DNA of 23,829 nt, taken from NCBI GenBank assembly GCA_033812735.1, contig JAPXTA010000081.1, positions 1-23,829 on the forward strand, read 5' to 3'. This document shows positions 23,692 through 23,829 of this stretch, piece after piece. Position numbers and translations under genes: made by a program. The DNA comes from JABFRJ01 sp033812735. Its GTDB lineage: Bacteria > Pseudomonadota > Alphaproteobacteria > Rhizobiales > Hyphomicrobiaceae. The first letter of the stretch is position 1. Each line of letters begins with the position of its first letter. Under the pieces are notes generated by a model. That model did no database searches, was not told the DNA's origin, and saw only the letters and a program-made list of their open reading frames with translations.

Positions 23692-23829
23692 TTCACCGGC
23701 ATCGTCTATCACGCCAACTATCTGCGCTTCATGGAGCGCGGCCGCACCAATTATCTGCGGCTGCTCGGCGCGGACCAGCGCGCGCTGTTCGCGGAAGCCG
23801 AGAACGAAGCGCCGGGTTTTGCGTTCGTC
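23692..23829 (+). pseudogene. ybgC: 5'-truncated chromosomal ybgC, partial at window edge
   Basis: 46 codons read FTGIVYHANYLRFMERGR, then TNYLRLLGADQRALF through NEAPGFAFV, a second YbgC thioesterase that continues beyond the window. It aligns without gaps with residues from about 26 onward of the intact copy, at clearly less than full identity, and uses more GC-rich codons (CTG, CGC, GCG). The first quarter, including the DTD part of the active-site loop, is missing, and the sequence upstream has no in-frame start. So this copy should not make a working protein. It is most simply the host gene cut by the island, normally followed by tolQ. Confidence 0.75.

Noticed and set aside
1..23829. 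CRISPR array, tRNA, rRNA or insertion sequence
   Set aside because: No regularly spaced repeats, cloverleaf-like sequence, transposase motifs or terminal inverted repeats were seen on reading both strands.

Overview
The window looks like part of an integrated conjugative element or genomic island in an alphaproteobacterium. A Bradyrhizobium/Rhodopseudomonas/Afipia-type host is my inference, based on the GC-rich trb genes, the alphaproteobacterial trbBCDEJ-K-LFGI-DUF2274 gene order, and the style of the YbgC and pyruvate carboxylase sequences. No replication gene, integrase, relaxase, tRNA, rRNA or CRISPR array is visible.

Region 1 (1-5091) is visibly more AT-rich and partly decayed. It holds the possible tail of an upstream gene, a regulatory region with two near-identical 17-bp operator-like repeats, and a two-gene unit: an FAD-linked oxidase of the alkyl-DHAP synthase type and a YfcG-like glutathione S-transferase. 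Two gene ruins follow, a TPR-type protein with several frameshifts and the C-terminal end of a pyruvate carboxylase, and then an intact LysR regulator.

Region 2 (5122-14722) is a complete, tightly overlapping mating-pair-formation operon: trbB, C, D, E, J, K, L, F, G, I and a DUF2274 gene. It encodes a P-type/VirB-like type IV secretion channel: two ATPases, pilin, inner-membrane core, outer-membrane lipoprotein and entry-exclusion-like protein. The usual upstream traG and CopG-type genes are absent here. The operon starts behind three CTACG motifs spaced exactly 10 bp apart.

Region 3 (14779-23092) is a defence-like cargo block. It has a DUF5131 (phage Gp37/Gp68 family) three-Cys protein followed by its partner TcmP, a two-TM coiled-coil protein of unknown function, and a PIN_12/DUF4935 nuclease-like protein. 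A reverse-strand gene is interrupted by one in-frame amber codon. Last comes a SIR2-APAZ / short prokaryotic Argonaute pair (SPARSA type), in which a slicer-dead PIWI protein is expected to sense invading nucleic acid and switch on NAD+ depletion by its SIR2 partner.

Region 4 (23093-23829) is the probable right edge of the island. A full-length ybgC thioesterase gene is followed 82 bp later by a second, more GC-rich ybgC-like sequence that lacks its 5' end and runs out of the window. The simplest reading is that the element inserted into the chromosomal ybgC (usually the first gene of the tol-pal cluster) and carries a divergent intact copy that replaces it. The best candidates for something undescribed are the DUF5131/TcmP + membrane protein + PIN cassette and the ybgC gene-replacement boundary.
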